Source: Paenibacillus barcinonensis | GTDB taxonomy: Bacteria > Bacillota > Bacilli > Paenibacillales > Paenibacillaceae | Direction of reading: 5' to 3' | DNA length: 64,000 nucleotides | Assembly: GCF_003217495.1 (NCBI RefSeq) | Contig: NZ_QJSW01000002.1 | Span: 1-64,000 of the forward strand | Part shown: one piece after another, positions 33,960 to 42,375 of the stretch | Layout: each line of letters begins with the position of its first letter | Position numbering within the stretch: the stretch's first letter is position 1 | The notes under the pieces: model-generated | The model's input: only the letters and a program-made list of their open reading frames with translations | Database searches by the model: none | What the model was told of the DNA's origin: nothing | Program-made: the position numbers and the translations under genes

Positions 33960-35410
33960 CTTCGAATAAGCGTAAACGAACGATTTCTATTTTGTCACAC
34001 TGGACATTGCGTTATTTCCTCATTTTATGCATTGGCTTTGCGATCATTGCGGCGGGTGCACTCTATTGGATACGCACAACATCCATTGAGAAAAGTTTGA
34101 AGACGGCTGAGCTGCTCGGTTGGGAAATTGCGGATCGCGTTACGGTTAAGGATCATCAACTTCAGGTTCCGTCTGATCTGAATACCATTGTAAGCAGCCG
34201 TGAGAAGCTGTTTGACACCGATCAATATTTTTGCGTCATGGTGCTGGACAAAAACAATAAGCTGGTCTTCTCCCAGCCTGAGATGGGCCAAGAAGATGTC
34301 TACTACCGACTCTCCGATGATTTTCTCAAACCGCGTAACAGCAAGTATGCCGGGGTGACTGTAGATATCGCAGATGGGAATCAGACGCTCGGTAAAGTGT
34401 GGGTCATGCAGTCCAAACAGTCCATCACATTCAGTCCTGAAACGATATGGTTTGTTGCGCTCATCTTTGGAGGTCTCATTCTATGCGGCTGGTATACGAT
34501 CTACTTGTTATCCAGTAAGCTGTCCAGACCGATTCGTCAGGTTGCTTATGCAGCAGAGCAAATACGTGGCGGAAATTACGAGGTGAGTCTAGATATTAAT
34601 ACCAGAGAGCGGGAGATTAACGAGCTTGTGGACTCCTTCGGTGATATGGCAGCACGTCTGCGGCAGCTTGAGGAGTGGCGCACACTTTCGCTCGCAGGTG
34701 TGAGTCACGAGCTCAAAACACCCGTTACCTCCATCAAAGGACTTGTGATGGCTGTGCGAGATGATGTCGTCAGTGCTCAAGAGGGCAAGGAGTTTCTGGA
34801 TATTGCCCTGAAAGAGTCCGAGCGTATGGAACGTATGATTGCCGATTTGCTGGATTATAATGCGATGACTGCTGGCAGTGTCGCTGTTCGAAAGGAACGC
34901 ACGGATCTGAAGCTGCTCGTTGGTGAAATTCTCTACCAATGGAAGATCGCGTATGAGGATCAGATGCCGGAGATTCAGCTGCATGCTCCGTCCGGTTCAC
35001 TTTACGTTGTGGGTGACGCTCTTCGCATTCAGCAAATTGTGGTGAACTTGCTTAATAACGGACTCCATGCCACAGCCCCCGGACAACAAGTCAGGTTCCA
35101 TATCATTCTGCATGCAGATGAGCACCTGTTACATGTGGATGTACAGGACAATGGCACGGGCATTTCGATTGAGGATCAGCCAAACATTTTCGAACGCTTC
35201 TATCGTGGTGAACTGAAGAAACGCCGCAATCGCGGCTTGGGTTTAGGGTTAACCTATAGCCGTCTTCTTGCTCAGGAGCAGGACGGTGAGTTAATCTTGG
35301 TATCTAGCAGTTCGGAGGGGAGCACTTTCCGATTGAGTCTGCCGCGCTGGCTTGCTCAGCAGGATGTGCTCATATCCGAAAAAACATATCGTACACCGGT
35401 CAAAGCGTGA
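33944..35410 (+). CDS. Sensor histidine kinase
   Basis: A 488-residue kinase with TM1 (about 21-43), a roughly 125-residue extracellular sensor, TM2 (about 168-190), HAMP (190-243), HisKA with His255 in AGVSHELKTP, and a HATPase domain (N box QIVVNLLNNGLHA, G1 DNGTGIS, G2 GLGLGLTYS). The assigned start is a TTG inside the end of the regulator gene; no better ribosome site was found, so the exact N-terminus is uncertain by a few residues. It phosphorylates the response regulator encoded just upstream. Confidence 0.93.
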   Translation: MGRQLTSNKRKRTISILSHWTLRYFLILCIGFAIIAAGALYWIRTTSIEKSLKTAELLGWEIADRVTVKDHQLQVPSDLNTIVSSREKLFDTDQYFCVMVLDKNNKLVFSQPEMGQEDVYYRLSDDFLKPRNSKYAGVTVDIADGNQTLGKVWVMQSKQSITFSPETIWFVALIFGGLILCGWYTIYLLSSKLSRPIRQVAYAAEQIRGGNYEVSLDINTREREINELVDSFGDMAARLRQLEEWRTLSLAGVSHELKTPVTSIKGLVMAVRDDVVSAQEGKEFLDIALKESERMERMIADLLDYNAMTAGSVAVRKERTDLKLLVGEILYQWKIAYEDQMPEIQLHAPSGSLYVVGDALRIQQIVVNLLNNGLHATAPGQQVRFHIILHADEHLLHVDVQDNGTGISIEDQPNIFERFYRGELKKRRNRGLGLGLTYSRLLAQEQDGELILVSSSSEGSTFRLSLPRWLAQQDVLISEKTYRTPVKA

Positions 35411-35426
35411 CCGGTGAAAGACAAGA

Positions 35427-35466
35427 AAAGGCCCGGCTTTCCCCACATAACAGGAAGCCGGGCTTT
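35427..35466. terminator. Bidirectional hairpin terminator
   Basis: AAAGGCCCGGCTTTCC (35427-35442) pairs with GGAAGCCGGGCTTT (35453-35466). It separates the convergent kinase and AAA ATPase genes and ends four bases before the ATPase stop. Confidence 0.8.
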
Positions 35467-35469
35467 ACT

Positions 35470-36282
35470 TTATCCTTGAAGCACTCTTGGTCGGTATTCA
35501 TTGTACGCATCAGCGATCAGTTGCCTCTGCAGCGGGGTGCTGCCAATAATTGCTTTTCGTTTCGCCTTTAACACAATTTGCTCGACATCAGCATAACTGC
35601 AGCCAGCCAGATGTTCACAGATGTAATCCTCCAGCCGATTCTCCTGCTCAAAGCTTCCCACCAGCTTGCTGATATACAGCCTTCTGCTGTCTTCATCTGG
35701 CATGCTGTATGTCATCTTCGTATCAAAGCGACGCCATATCGCGTGATCCAGTTGTGTCTCCAGATTTGTCGCGGCAACCAGAATGCTATCTCCTTCAAAT
35801 TCATCCAGACATTGCAGCAACGTGTTAACTACTCTGGCCATCTCTTTGACCTCATCATTACTTTCCCGTGTACGGCCGATGGCGTCAAATTCGTCAAGGA
35901 AGAGCACACAGGGATTAAGACGTGCATATTCGAACAATTTTCGTACGTTGCTGCCCGTTTCCCCCAGATGACTGTGAATGAGCGCATCCAGACGGACGAG
36001 CACAAGTGGCAGTTCTAATCTTTGAGCCAGATATGAAGCGGTCAACGTTTTTCCTGTCCCCGGAGGGCCAAACATAACCATTTTGTTAGGGATGGATACA
36101 TCATGCTCTCTGAACTTCTCCTTCATGCCCAGAATCGTAATAAACTCCTCAACGATTCGTTCGTTCTCGGCGGAGAACACAATATGTTGTGCTTTGCGTC
36201 GGCATTCCTTAGGTGTGTAAAACGCCGCCATATCAATTCCCTTGGCACGCGGAATTCGGTTACTGTTATTCATTTTGCTCAT
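35470..36282 (-). CDS. Stand-alone AAA+ ATPase
   Basis: A 270-residue single-domain AAA+ protein from the ATG at 36282; the longer frame begins inside the AAGGAG ribosome site. It has Walker A GPPGTGKT (72-79), Walker B LFLDEF (127-132), sensor 1 Asn173 in AATNLE, and Arg fingers WRRFD near 183-187. The sequence is closest in style to the FtsH/proteasome-ATPase branch (SHLGETGSNVRKLFEYARLN) but has no protease or membrane domain. It may remodel protein complexes; the substrate is unknown. It is monocistronic, with a palindrome in its promoter. Confidence 0.88.
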   Translation of the reverse strand: MSKMNNSNRIPRAKGIDMAAFYTPKECRRKAQHIVFSAENERIVEEFITILGMKEKFREHDVSIPNKMVMFGPPGTGKTLTASYLAQRLELPLVLVRLDALIHSHLGETGSNVRKLFEYARLNPCVLFLDEFDAIGRTRESNDEVKEMARVVNTLLQCLDEFEGDSILVAATNLETQLDHAIWRRFDTKMTYSMPDEDSRRLYISKLVGSFEQENRLEDYICEHLAGCSYADVEQIVLKAKRKAIIGSTPLQRQLIADAYNEYRPRVLQG

Positions 36283-36310
36283 GTGCTGGTGTAGCTCCTT
36301 CATTCTTATA

Positions 36311-36334
36311 ATTATAGAACTGGATCAATCCAGT
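36311..36334 (-). promoter_or_regulatory. AAA ATPase promoter with palindrome in the spacer
   Basis: TATAAT (36311-36316, minus strand) lies just before the palindrome ACTGGAT-CA-ATCCAGT (36319-36334), which would fall between -35 and -10. No clear -35 was found. A symmetric ATTTAAT/ATTAAAT pair lies near 36352-36378. The rest of the 344-bp gap up to the DUF1540 gene is AT-rich and contains no gene I can support. Confidence 0.45.
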
Positions 36335-36626
36335 CCCTAAATACATCGCTATTTAATCGTAATTTTTACTATTAAATCATACCATAATGCGGCCTCTTTG
36401 CAAAGCAGATAACTGCTTGTCTACACGTTTATTTGCTAATAAGTTGTGGTTGAGTTGCATGGACTAGTTAAATTTGCTATTCTGGAGGTGCATCGTTGTG
36501 TACAACGCAAAAAAGCCCTCTTATTTCATGAGAGCGTGAAAATTTTTCCAGATAAGCAAGCGGCAACTTGCATCCGGACAATGTTTACCAACGAATGTAA
36601 TCCCATTCAAAGTGAGGTTAACAATC

Positions 36627-36779
36627 ATGGCAAAAGACGTATTGTGTGAAGTAAACTCCTGTCGTCACTGGGCTCAAGAAAACAAATGTAATGCTACCTC
36701 CATCTACATCGTGAGCCATGCTTCCAAAGAAGCAAGCGAGTCTGCTGAGACAGACTGCAAAACGTTCGAAGTTAAATAA
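36627..36779 (+). CDS. DUF1540 small cysteine protein
   Basis: A 50-residue protein starting MAKDVLCEVNSCRHWAQENK. Cys7, Cys12, Cys21 and Cys44 follow the CxxxxC...C...TDCKTF pattern of DUF1540 domains, which are small probable metal-binding proteins common in spore-formers. The ATG follows GTGAGGTTAACAATC and a terminator stands right after the stop, so this is a complete single-gene unit. The function is unknown; a role in spores is inferred from the family's distribution. Confidence 0.88.
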   Translation: MAKDVLCEVNSCRHWAQENKCNATSIYIVSHASKEASESAETDCKTFEVK

Positions 36780-36797
36780 CAGTTGCTTGTATTACTC

Positions 36798-36825
36798 AGG
36801 AGCCCCTCGGGGTTCCTTTTTCTTT
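36798..36825 (+). terminator. Hairpin terminator of the DUF1540 gene
   Basis: AGGAGCCCC-TC-GGGGTTCCT forms a tight stem (36798-36817) and continues into a T-rich stretch. Confidence 0.8.
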
Positions 36826-36842
36826 TCTCATTGTAGCAAGAA

Positions 36843-36857
36843 TGATAATTATTATCA
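36843..36857 (+). promoter_or_regulatory. Perfect Fur box
   Basis: TGATAAT-T-ATTATCA is an exact 7-1-7 Fur box. It lies 117 bases before the HpaB-like gene, so that gene is predicted to be induced by iron limitation. Confidence 0.8.
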
Positions 36858-36974
36858 AGCTTAAAAATCAATTTTTTTCTTCCTCTGGTCATCTGCACAT
36901 TGGACAGAACGTTCACGTAGAATATGTTTAGAAGTGAATATGCCCATGAAACATGAACCAAGAGGTGAATAACG

Positions 36975-38432
36975 ATGCCCGCAAAAACTGGCATGCAGTA
37001 TTGTGAACGAATTAACGCCCAAACCGTGCCCTGCTGGTACAAGGGAGAGCTTCTGAACGGTAAACGTTCAGAGCATATCGCCTTTTCCGGCTTGATGAAA
37101 ACCCAGAGGTTCATGTATGATATGCAATCTGATCCACAGCTGGCAGAGCGGTTAACGTACGCCTCCCCGTCGGATGGCAAACCTGTAGGCATGTCCTTCC
37201 TGCCTCCAACCAGTAGCGACGATCTTCGCAAAAGACGTGAAGCGATGACACTATGGACTCAGGTCCATCACGGCTTTTTGGGACGTTCACCTGATTACAT
37301 GAATACGGCTATTATGGCTTTTTACACAGCTGCCGATCTGCTGAATGAACTATCTCCCCAGTACGCTGAGAATCTGAGAAATTATTACGCCTACTGCCGC
37401 GACCATGACATTACGCTATCACACGCCTTCATTCAGCCACATGCAAGCAAGATTTCAGGACAGCTTGATGCAACAGAGGATGCCATTGCAGCCAAAATTG
37501 TTGAACGAACGGAAGAAGGACTCGTTATTAATGGGGCTTTTATGATGGCTACGCAAGCAGCCACTTCGGACGAAATTTTCGTCTATCCTTCCCCTTCACC
37601 CGCACCTTTTGATGATGAGAACCCGTTTGCTTTTTCTTTTGCCGTTCCCAATGATCTGCCAGGCATCACCTTGGTTTGTAGAGATACGTACGCCGCATCC
37701 TCAGATTACAACTATCCTTTAAGCTCCAAATATGAGGAAATGGACAATATCGTTATTTTTGACCATGTGCTTGTACCCCATGAACGCATCTTTTTTGCGG
37801 GTGATGAACAGATGTCCTCCGCTCTTTTCAGTGCGAGCAATTTTCATATCCACGCTGGACATCAGGTTTTATGCCGTTATATAGCCAAAACTGAATTTGT
37901 TCTGGGTACAATACAGCTGCTTACCGATACACTGGATCTAAAAAGTGAAGCCCATGTTGTAGAGAAAACAGCTCGTGCCCTCGCGGGTCTTGAATCATTA
38001 AAGGCGCTCGCGATTGCCGCCGAAGCAGGTGCTGTACCGGACGGCAGAGGTTATGTATTGCCAGCACCCAAACCACTTATGGCAGCCAATCTGCTATATC
38101 CGAGGTTGTACCCTGAACTGATCGAAATTTTGCAGCTGCTTAGCTCCAGCGGCATGATCATGGTTCCGCAGGAAGAGGACTTTCAATCCGGAGCGGCCGA
38201 ATCCTTGAACATTTATCTGAGGGGCACAGATCTGAACTCGCCGGAGCGCAACGCGCTGTTCCGTTTGATCTGGGAACTTGGAGCAGGTTCTTTTGGCGGC
38301 AGACAGACACAGTTTGAGCGCTTTTTCTTTGGTAATACGATCACCGTGTCCAACCGCTTATATACTGCAAGTGCTCAGGATCAGTCACAGCGGGAACGTG
38401 TTCGTCAATTTCTTGCCCGCTCTGCAAAATAG
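36975..38432 (+). CDS. 4-hydroxyphenylacetate 3-monooxygenase-like (HpaB/acyl-CoA dehydrogenase fold)
   Basis: A 485-residue protein of the FADH2-dependent HpaB family, near the normal length (about 480-520). It has the N-terminal MQYCERINAQTVPCWYKGEL and SDDLRKRREAMTLWTQVHHG, the middle IVERTEEGLVINGAFMMATQ and IVIFDHVLVPHERIFFAG, and the C-terminal LGAGSFGGRQTQFERFFFGN. Such enzymes ortho-hydroxylate phenols to catechols with FADH2 supplied by a partner reductase. The perfect Fur box upstream is unusual for aromatic degradation and suggests a role in making or processing catechol-type iron ligands, which is an inference. No HpaC-type reductase is next to it, and no terminator separates it from the convergent nitroreductase. 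Confidence 0.88.
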   Translation: MPAKTGMQYCERINAQTVPCWYKGELLNGKRSEHIAFSGLMKTQRFMYDMQSDPQLAERLTYASPSDGKPVGMSFLPPTSSDDLRKRREAMTLWTQVHHGFLGRSPDYMNTAIMAFYTAADLLNELSPQYAENLRNYYAYCRDHDITLSHAFIQPHASKISGQLDATEDAIAAKIVERTEEGLVINGAFMMATQAATSDEIFVYPSPSPAPFDDENPFAFSFAVPNDLPGITLVCRDTYAASSDYNYPLSSKYEEMDNIVIFDHVLVPHERIFFAGDEQMSSALFSASNFHIHAGHQVLCRYIAKTEFVLGTIQLLTDTLDLKSEAHVVEKTARALAGLESLKALAIAAEAGAVPDGRGYVLPAPKPLMAANLLYPRLYPELIEILQLLSSSGMIMVPQEEDFQSGAAESLNIYLRGTDLNSPERNALFRLIWELGAGSFGGRQTQFERFFFGNTITVSNRLYTASAQDQSQRERVRQFLARSAK

Positions 38433-38487
38433 ACAGACCGTTTTATAGTTAAGTGCATCGGGCAGCGGAGACTTCACCCTATCCCCT

Positions 38488-39066
38488 TTACACCAGATGG
38501 TCGTACACCGTCATGAGTTCAGAGGCTGGTCTGCCTGCTTCTATATGGCGTGGTCCAGACTGGTCTCCGTAGCCGATGTGAAATACACCGAGCACCCTTT
38601 CTTTGGTGGTTAATCCCATTAAATTCATAAATACTGGATGCTGTTGATAATCATTCATCTTCCAGACCGCATGTAACCCTTGCTCTGCCGCCAACATACC
38701 GAAGCGTTTGCTCCATGCCTTGGCAGGCATCACATCCTCCTTTGATGTGTCAGCCGGTTCCGGAGCAACCACGACCAGATGCGCCGGAATGGCTTCTGTA
38801 TATTGATACGCAGCCCAGCTTCCATGACAATCCGCAAGATGAGGAGGAAAGCTCTGTCTGACAGCCTCCATATAAAGCTGTCTGCCTTCGCCAGAGAACA
38901 GCATATAACGCCAGGGTGTCGAGCTCATAACATATAAGGATGGATCTGCCTCATCCAGCAACTTTCGGATCACGGATTGAGGCACGGGCATAGAGCTGAA
39001 TTCATAGGTTCCCGCTCTTCTTTTTCCAATGCTGTTTTCTTGCCTGTATAACGTTGTCACCTTCAT
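38488..39066 (-). CDS. Nitroreductase-family flavoprotein
   Basis: About 192 residues from the ATG at 39066; a GTG two codons later has the better distance from GAGGAGG, and a longer frame would overlap the preceding gene. The family is indicated by MPVPQSVIRKLLDEADPSLY and STPWRYMLFSGEGRQLYMEA in the first 70 residues, and by AEQGLHAVWKMND and ERVLGVFHIGYGD later. FMN-dependent reduction is expected. The usual RRSIR start is altered to GKRRAGTYEF. It is the third gene of a Fur-box operon with flavodoxin, so a ferric or quinone reductase role under iron limitation is plausible. Confidence 0.8.
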   Translation of the reverse strand: MKVTTLYRQENSIGKRRAGTYEFSSMPVPQSVIRKLLDEADPSLYVMSSTPWRYMLFSGEGRQLYMEAVRQSFPPHLADCHGSWAAYQYTEAIPAHLVVVAPEPADTSKEDVMPAKAWSKRFGMLAAEQGLHAVWKMNDYQQHPVFMNLMGLTTKERVLGVFHIGYGDQSGPRHIEAGRPASELMTVYDHLV

Positions 39067-39110
39067 TCCCTCCTCTGCAATAGTCACTGTCACACCTCTG
39101 GAAACCTGCG

Positions 39111-39917
39111 TTACACTAACCATGTTTTTTTGGAATCTGCTCCTTCGGCTCTCCACCGATCCACTTCTTCATGTACACGGCTCTTGTCTTTGGCCGTAAA
39201 CCGTTGAGATGCAGTCTCCTGCGGTCTTGGCAGACTATCTCGTATGAGACGAAGATAATCCATAGAACGCTGTAACGATTGGCGGCCTGGCATGAATCTG
39301 ATCTTGCGACCTTCGAGCAGGCAGTAAATCTCGATCATACCTGGCAGCTTGCCAAACGCCTCCCAGCAGAACACGCTGACCATATGCTGGAACGCCTCCA
39401 CAACATTCGCATCATGAACGACCATGTATTTCTGTACAAGCAATTGATCCCAGCCTTCAGGCTGCCAGACTGCCTGGAAGATAATCGACAAATCCATCGC
39501 CAAGGAAGGCACCTCTGTTTTCCATTGTTCAAACAAAATTACCGGACGTTGAAGATCCTCATTAGCTGCAATGGAGAGTGACAGTTCATCAATCATTTTG
39601 TGTTTGACATCCCAATAATGAAGAACGGAATCAAAGCCGTCCGTTTTTCTGGGCCACCATTTTTCAAGTACATACTGAATCGGAATTTCTTTGCGAATCT
39701 CGGGGTCTACACTGTAAAAATAATTGATGGCATGACTGACTGCATACTGTACACGATGTCTCCATTGCAGTGCAGGCTGTTGCTCAGACGACGGTTCAGG
39801 GCGGATAAACCGATACGGGCTGCGAAGCAGCTCCTCCAGCTTGTAATCTTCCAGCAAACGACCGGGAAGCCCGGTGTTCCTCGCGGTCATTGCTGAAGTA
39901 ACATCACGCTGTAACAT
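39111..39917 (-). CDS. Unknown protein in the Fur-controlled flavodoxin operon
   Basis: A 268-residue soluble protein from the ATG at 39917, four bases after the flavodoxin stop; a longer frame overlapping flavodoxin by 119 bases was rejected. It is basic and helical with a run of aromatic residues (INYFYSVDP, YVLEKWWPRKT, SIIFQAVWQPEGWDQLLVQK). The segment PGMIEIYCLLEGRKIRFMPG loosely recalls the end of PD-(D/E)XK nuclease domains, but no catalytic Asp-Glu-x-Lys set could be placed. Not recognised. It lies between flavodoxin and nitroreductase under one Fur box. Confidence 0.72.
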   Translation of the reverse strand: MLQRDVTSAMTARNTGLPGRLLEDYKLEELLRSPYRFIRPEPSSEQQPALQWRHRVQYAVSHAINYFYSVDPEIRKEIPIQYVLEKWWPRKTDGFDSVLHYWDVKHKMIDELSLSIAANEDLQRPVILFEQWKTEVPSLAMDLSIIFQAVWQPEGWDQLLVQKYMVVHDANVVEAFQHMVSVFCWEAFGKLPGMIEIYCLLEGRKIRFMPGRQSLQRSMDYLRLIRDSLPRPQETASQRFTAKDKSRVHEEVDRWRAEGADSKKTWLV

Positions 39918-39921
39918 CTGG

Positions 39922-40374
39922 TTACGATACCTTTTCACCGGCAGTAACGAAACGTCTGCCAAAATCCCGGCATGTTTCCTTCTCCTGCTCCAGCGGACTA
40001 TATTCAATCTTGAGCGTCTCTGGTGATACTTCCGCCCCACGCTCCTGCAGCTTCTCAGCTGTCAGGTCCACTGCCTTGCAAAACTGTTCATAGGAGGTGT
40101 CGCCGCTACCGAATACAGCAGCTCTTTTGCCACTCAGATCAAGCTCATCCAGTTCTTCATAGAAATCCAAAAACTCATCGGGCAATTCCCCGTCTCCCCA
40201 GGTATAGACACCGATCATACATCCGTCGTACTCCAGCACATCGGCCGCATTACAGTCCGTCACGGACTTGAGGTCCACATCATGCCCGCTCTGTGTTATG
40301 CCCTCCACAATCAACTCCGCAATCTCTTCTGTATTTCCTGTCATACTGGCAAAAGCAACCAACCATTTAGCCAT
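39922..40374 (-). CDS. Flavodoxin
   Basis: A 150-residue short-chain flavodoxin. The FMN phosphate loop is SMTGNTEE (residues 10-17). The isoalloxazine loops are GVYTWGDGELPDEFLDFYEE (around 55-74) and FGSGDTSYEQFCKAVD. It replaces ferredoxin as a low-potential electron carrier when iron is scarce. This fits the perfect Fur box 91 bases upstream. It is the first gene of an operon with an unknown protein and a nitroreductase. Confidence 0.93.
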   Translation of the reverse strand: MAKWLVAFASMTGNTEEIAELIVEGITQSGHDVDLKSVTDCNAADVLEYDGCMIGVYTWGDGELPDEFLDFYEELDELDLSGKRAAVFGSGDTSYEQFCKAVDLTAEKLQERGAEVSPETLKIEYSPLEQEKETCRDFGRRFVTAGEKVS

Positions 40375-40464
40375 CTATTGTCCCTCGCTTTATCTTTGTT
40401 ATATACATATGTCCCTAGGATGATCTTCGGGATTACTCACATATTGGATTGTTAAAATCATAAT

Positions 40465-40479
40465 TGATAATGATTATCA
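40465..40479 (-). promoter_or_regulatory. Perfect Fur box
   Basis: TGATAAT-G-ATTATCA is an exact 7-1-7 Fur box. It sits in the region between the flavodoxin operon (minus, 91 bases) and the methyltransferase gene (plus, 151 bases). Control of flavodoxin is the likely role. Confidence 0.82.
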
Positions 40480-40629
40480 TTGTCAAATTAATTTTTGAAT
40501 CATGTACTTTTCCTCTCCTGTCGAATTCCGTCTTGATCCTGTCTCTCCACTGGGAACTTCGCTGGCGTAGAGCCCCTTTTTTGTTGTACAATAGTATCCA
40601 AATGAATTTTGAAGGATGGATAAACCACT

Positions 40630-41493
40630 ATGTACGTAGCAAAGAACTGGAAAGACTATGAAGTGATTGATACTGGAGGCGGCGAGAAGCTGGAGCGCTG
40701 GGGCGATGTCATTCTGCGCAGACCTGATCCACAGATTATCTGGCCGCTCGAAAATGAAACTCATGAATGGCGTCAAGCTCACGGTCACTATCACCGTAGC
40801 TCTTCTGGCGGCGGCAGCTGGGATATGAAAAAGCCTATTCCAGAACGCTGGACCATCGGGTACGAAAACCTGAAATTTCATATTAAACCGACCAGCTTCA
40901 AGCATACCGGACTGTTCCCTGAACAGGCCGCTAACTGGAGCTGGATGATGGATAAAATTTCAAACGCGGGACGCCCGATCTCTGTTCTGAACCTGTTTGC
41001 TTATACTGGCGGAGCTACGGTAGCAGCAGCATATGCGGGCGCTTCCGTTGTACATTGTGATGCTGCCAAGGGCATGGTGCAATGGGCGAAAGAAAATGTA
41101 CAGTTATCTGGACTTGCTGACCGTCCTGTTCGTTTTATCACGGACGATGTGTTCAAATTCGTACAACGTGAGCAACGTCGCGGCAACAAATATGACGCGA
41201 TTATTATGGACCCTCCTTCCTATGGACGTGGCCCGAACGGCGAAACCTGGAAGCTGGAAGAGAATCTGTATCCCTTCCTGAAATCCTGTATGACCATTCT
41301 GTCGGACAACCCGCTCTTTATGCTGGTGAATTCGTATACGACAGGCATCTCCTCCACAGTGCTGCGCAACATGCTGACGATGACGATGTCAGCCAAGTAT
41401 GGCGGACAGATCACAGCAGGAGAGATCGGGCTGCCGATTACGCGCAGTGGTCTGGATCTGCCATGCGGTATTTTGGGCCGCTGGGAGTCCTGA
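40630..41493 (+). CDS. Class I SAM-dependent rRNA-type methyltransferase
   Basis: A 287-residue methyltransferase. The SAM-binding motif I is VLNLFAYTGGATVAAAYAGA (about 118-137), motif II ends in HCDAAKGMVQWAKENVQLSG, and motif IV is MDPPSYGRGPNGETW. This matches the RlmI/RlmK-like C-methyltransferases of rRNA, but the N-terminal PUA domain is missing. The stop overlaps the start of the pseudouridine synthase gene (TGATG), so the two are coupled and both probably modify RNA. Confidence 0.9.
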   Translation: MYVAKNWKDYEVIDTGGGEKLERWGDVILRRPDPQIIWPLENETHEWRQAHGHYHRSSSGGGSWDMKKPIPERWTIGYENLKFHIKPTSFKHTGLFPEQAANWSWMMDKISNAGRPISVLNLFAYTGGATVAAAYAGASVVHCDAAKGMVQWAKENVQLSGLADRPVRFITDDVFKFVQREQRRGNKYDAIIMDPPSYGRGPNGETWKLEENLYPFLKSCMTILSDNPLFMLVNSYTTGISSTVLRNMLTMTMSAKYGGQITAGEIGLPITRSGLDLPCGILGRWES

Positions 41494-42227
41494 TGATGTC
41501 TGCTCATCTGCAAAGTGGAGAGATTGAAATTCTGTTTGAAGATAATCATCTGCTCGGGATCAGCAAGCCCGTGAATGTGCCTACACAGGAGGATGCATCC
41601 GGTGATCCCGATCTGTTAAATTTGCTGAAACAGGACCTGAAGGAACGCTACAACAAACCCGGTAATGTATATCTGGGCCTGGTGCATCGTCTGGATCGGC
41701 CAGTTGGAGGCGCGATGATTTTTGCCAAAACCTCCAAAGCCGCCTCCCGATTATCCGAAACGGTGCGCGGACGTCATTTTCGTAAAATCTATGCAGCAGT
41801 TGTACATGGCAAATTGCCCGCACGCAAAGGCACGCTGAAGCACACACTGCTGAAGGATAGCAGAACCAATACCGTCACTGCTGTACCCAAGGGCACAGCT
41901 GGTGGCAAGGATGCGGTACTGGACTATCAGGTCATTGGGGAAACCGATCGTTACAGCCTCGTTTATATTGAACTGCATACCGGACGCTCCCACCAGATTC
42001 GTGTGCAGATGAAAGAAGCTGGCTGCCCGCTGTTCGGAGATCAGAAATATGGCGCTAAACTGAACAAACCGGGGCAGCAGATTGCCCTCTGGTCTGTCAT
42101 CGCCGCATTCCCACATCCAGTCACCAAGGAAGATGTGGTGCTTCAATCTCTGCCAGCACGAGAATTTCCATGGGCGGAGTGGCCCTCTCATATTTATGAG
42201 GAAGCTTTCGCGGAGAGCAGGCTTTAG
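41493..42227 (+). CDS. RluA-family RNA pseudouridine synthase
   Basis: A 244-residue single-domain enzyme without an S4 domain. The catalytic Asp68 lies in LVHRLDRPVGGAMIFAKT, and RSHQIRVQMKEAGCPLFGDQ is the RNA-binding conserved stretch. It isomerises uridine to pseudouridine in rRNA or tRNA. The start ATG overlaps the methyltransferase stop; an upstream in-frame start would overlap by 30 bases more. The target RNA is unknown. Confidence 0.92.
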   Translation: MMSAHLQSGEIEILFEDNHLLGISKPVNVPTQEDASGDPDLLNLLKQDLKERYNKPGNVYLGLVHRLDRPVGGAMIFAKTSKAASRLSETVRGRHFRKIYAAVVHGKLPARKGTLKHTLLKDSRTNTVTAVPKGTAGGKDAVLDYQVIGETDRYSLVYIELHTGRSHQIRVQMKEAGCPLFGDQKYGAKLNKPGQQIALWSVIAAFPHPVTKEDVVLQSLPAREFPWAEWPSHIYEEAFAESRL

Positions 42228-42375
42228 CCTCCTCCTATGCGCACCAAACAGGCAGCACCCGTCTGAGCCTGCAATGTGTCGTTCAGATCTGATATCTGAG
42301 CGGCACTTTTTTATATTCAAGTATCCTTATTTTGCAAATCTGTTAATTTCAGTTCACAGACAGGAGTGGATCATT

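Noticed and set aside
39918-40040. N-terminal extension of the unknown flavodoxin-operon protein
   Set aside because: It lies in the flavodoxin coding sequence and is Arg-rich shadow sequence.
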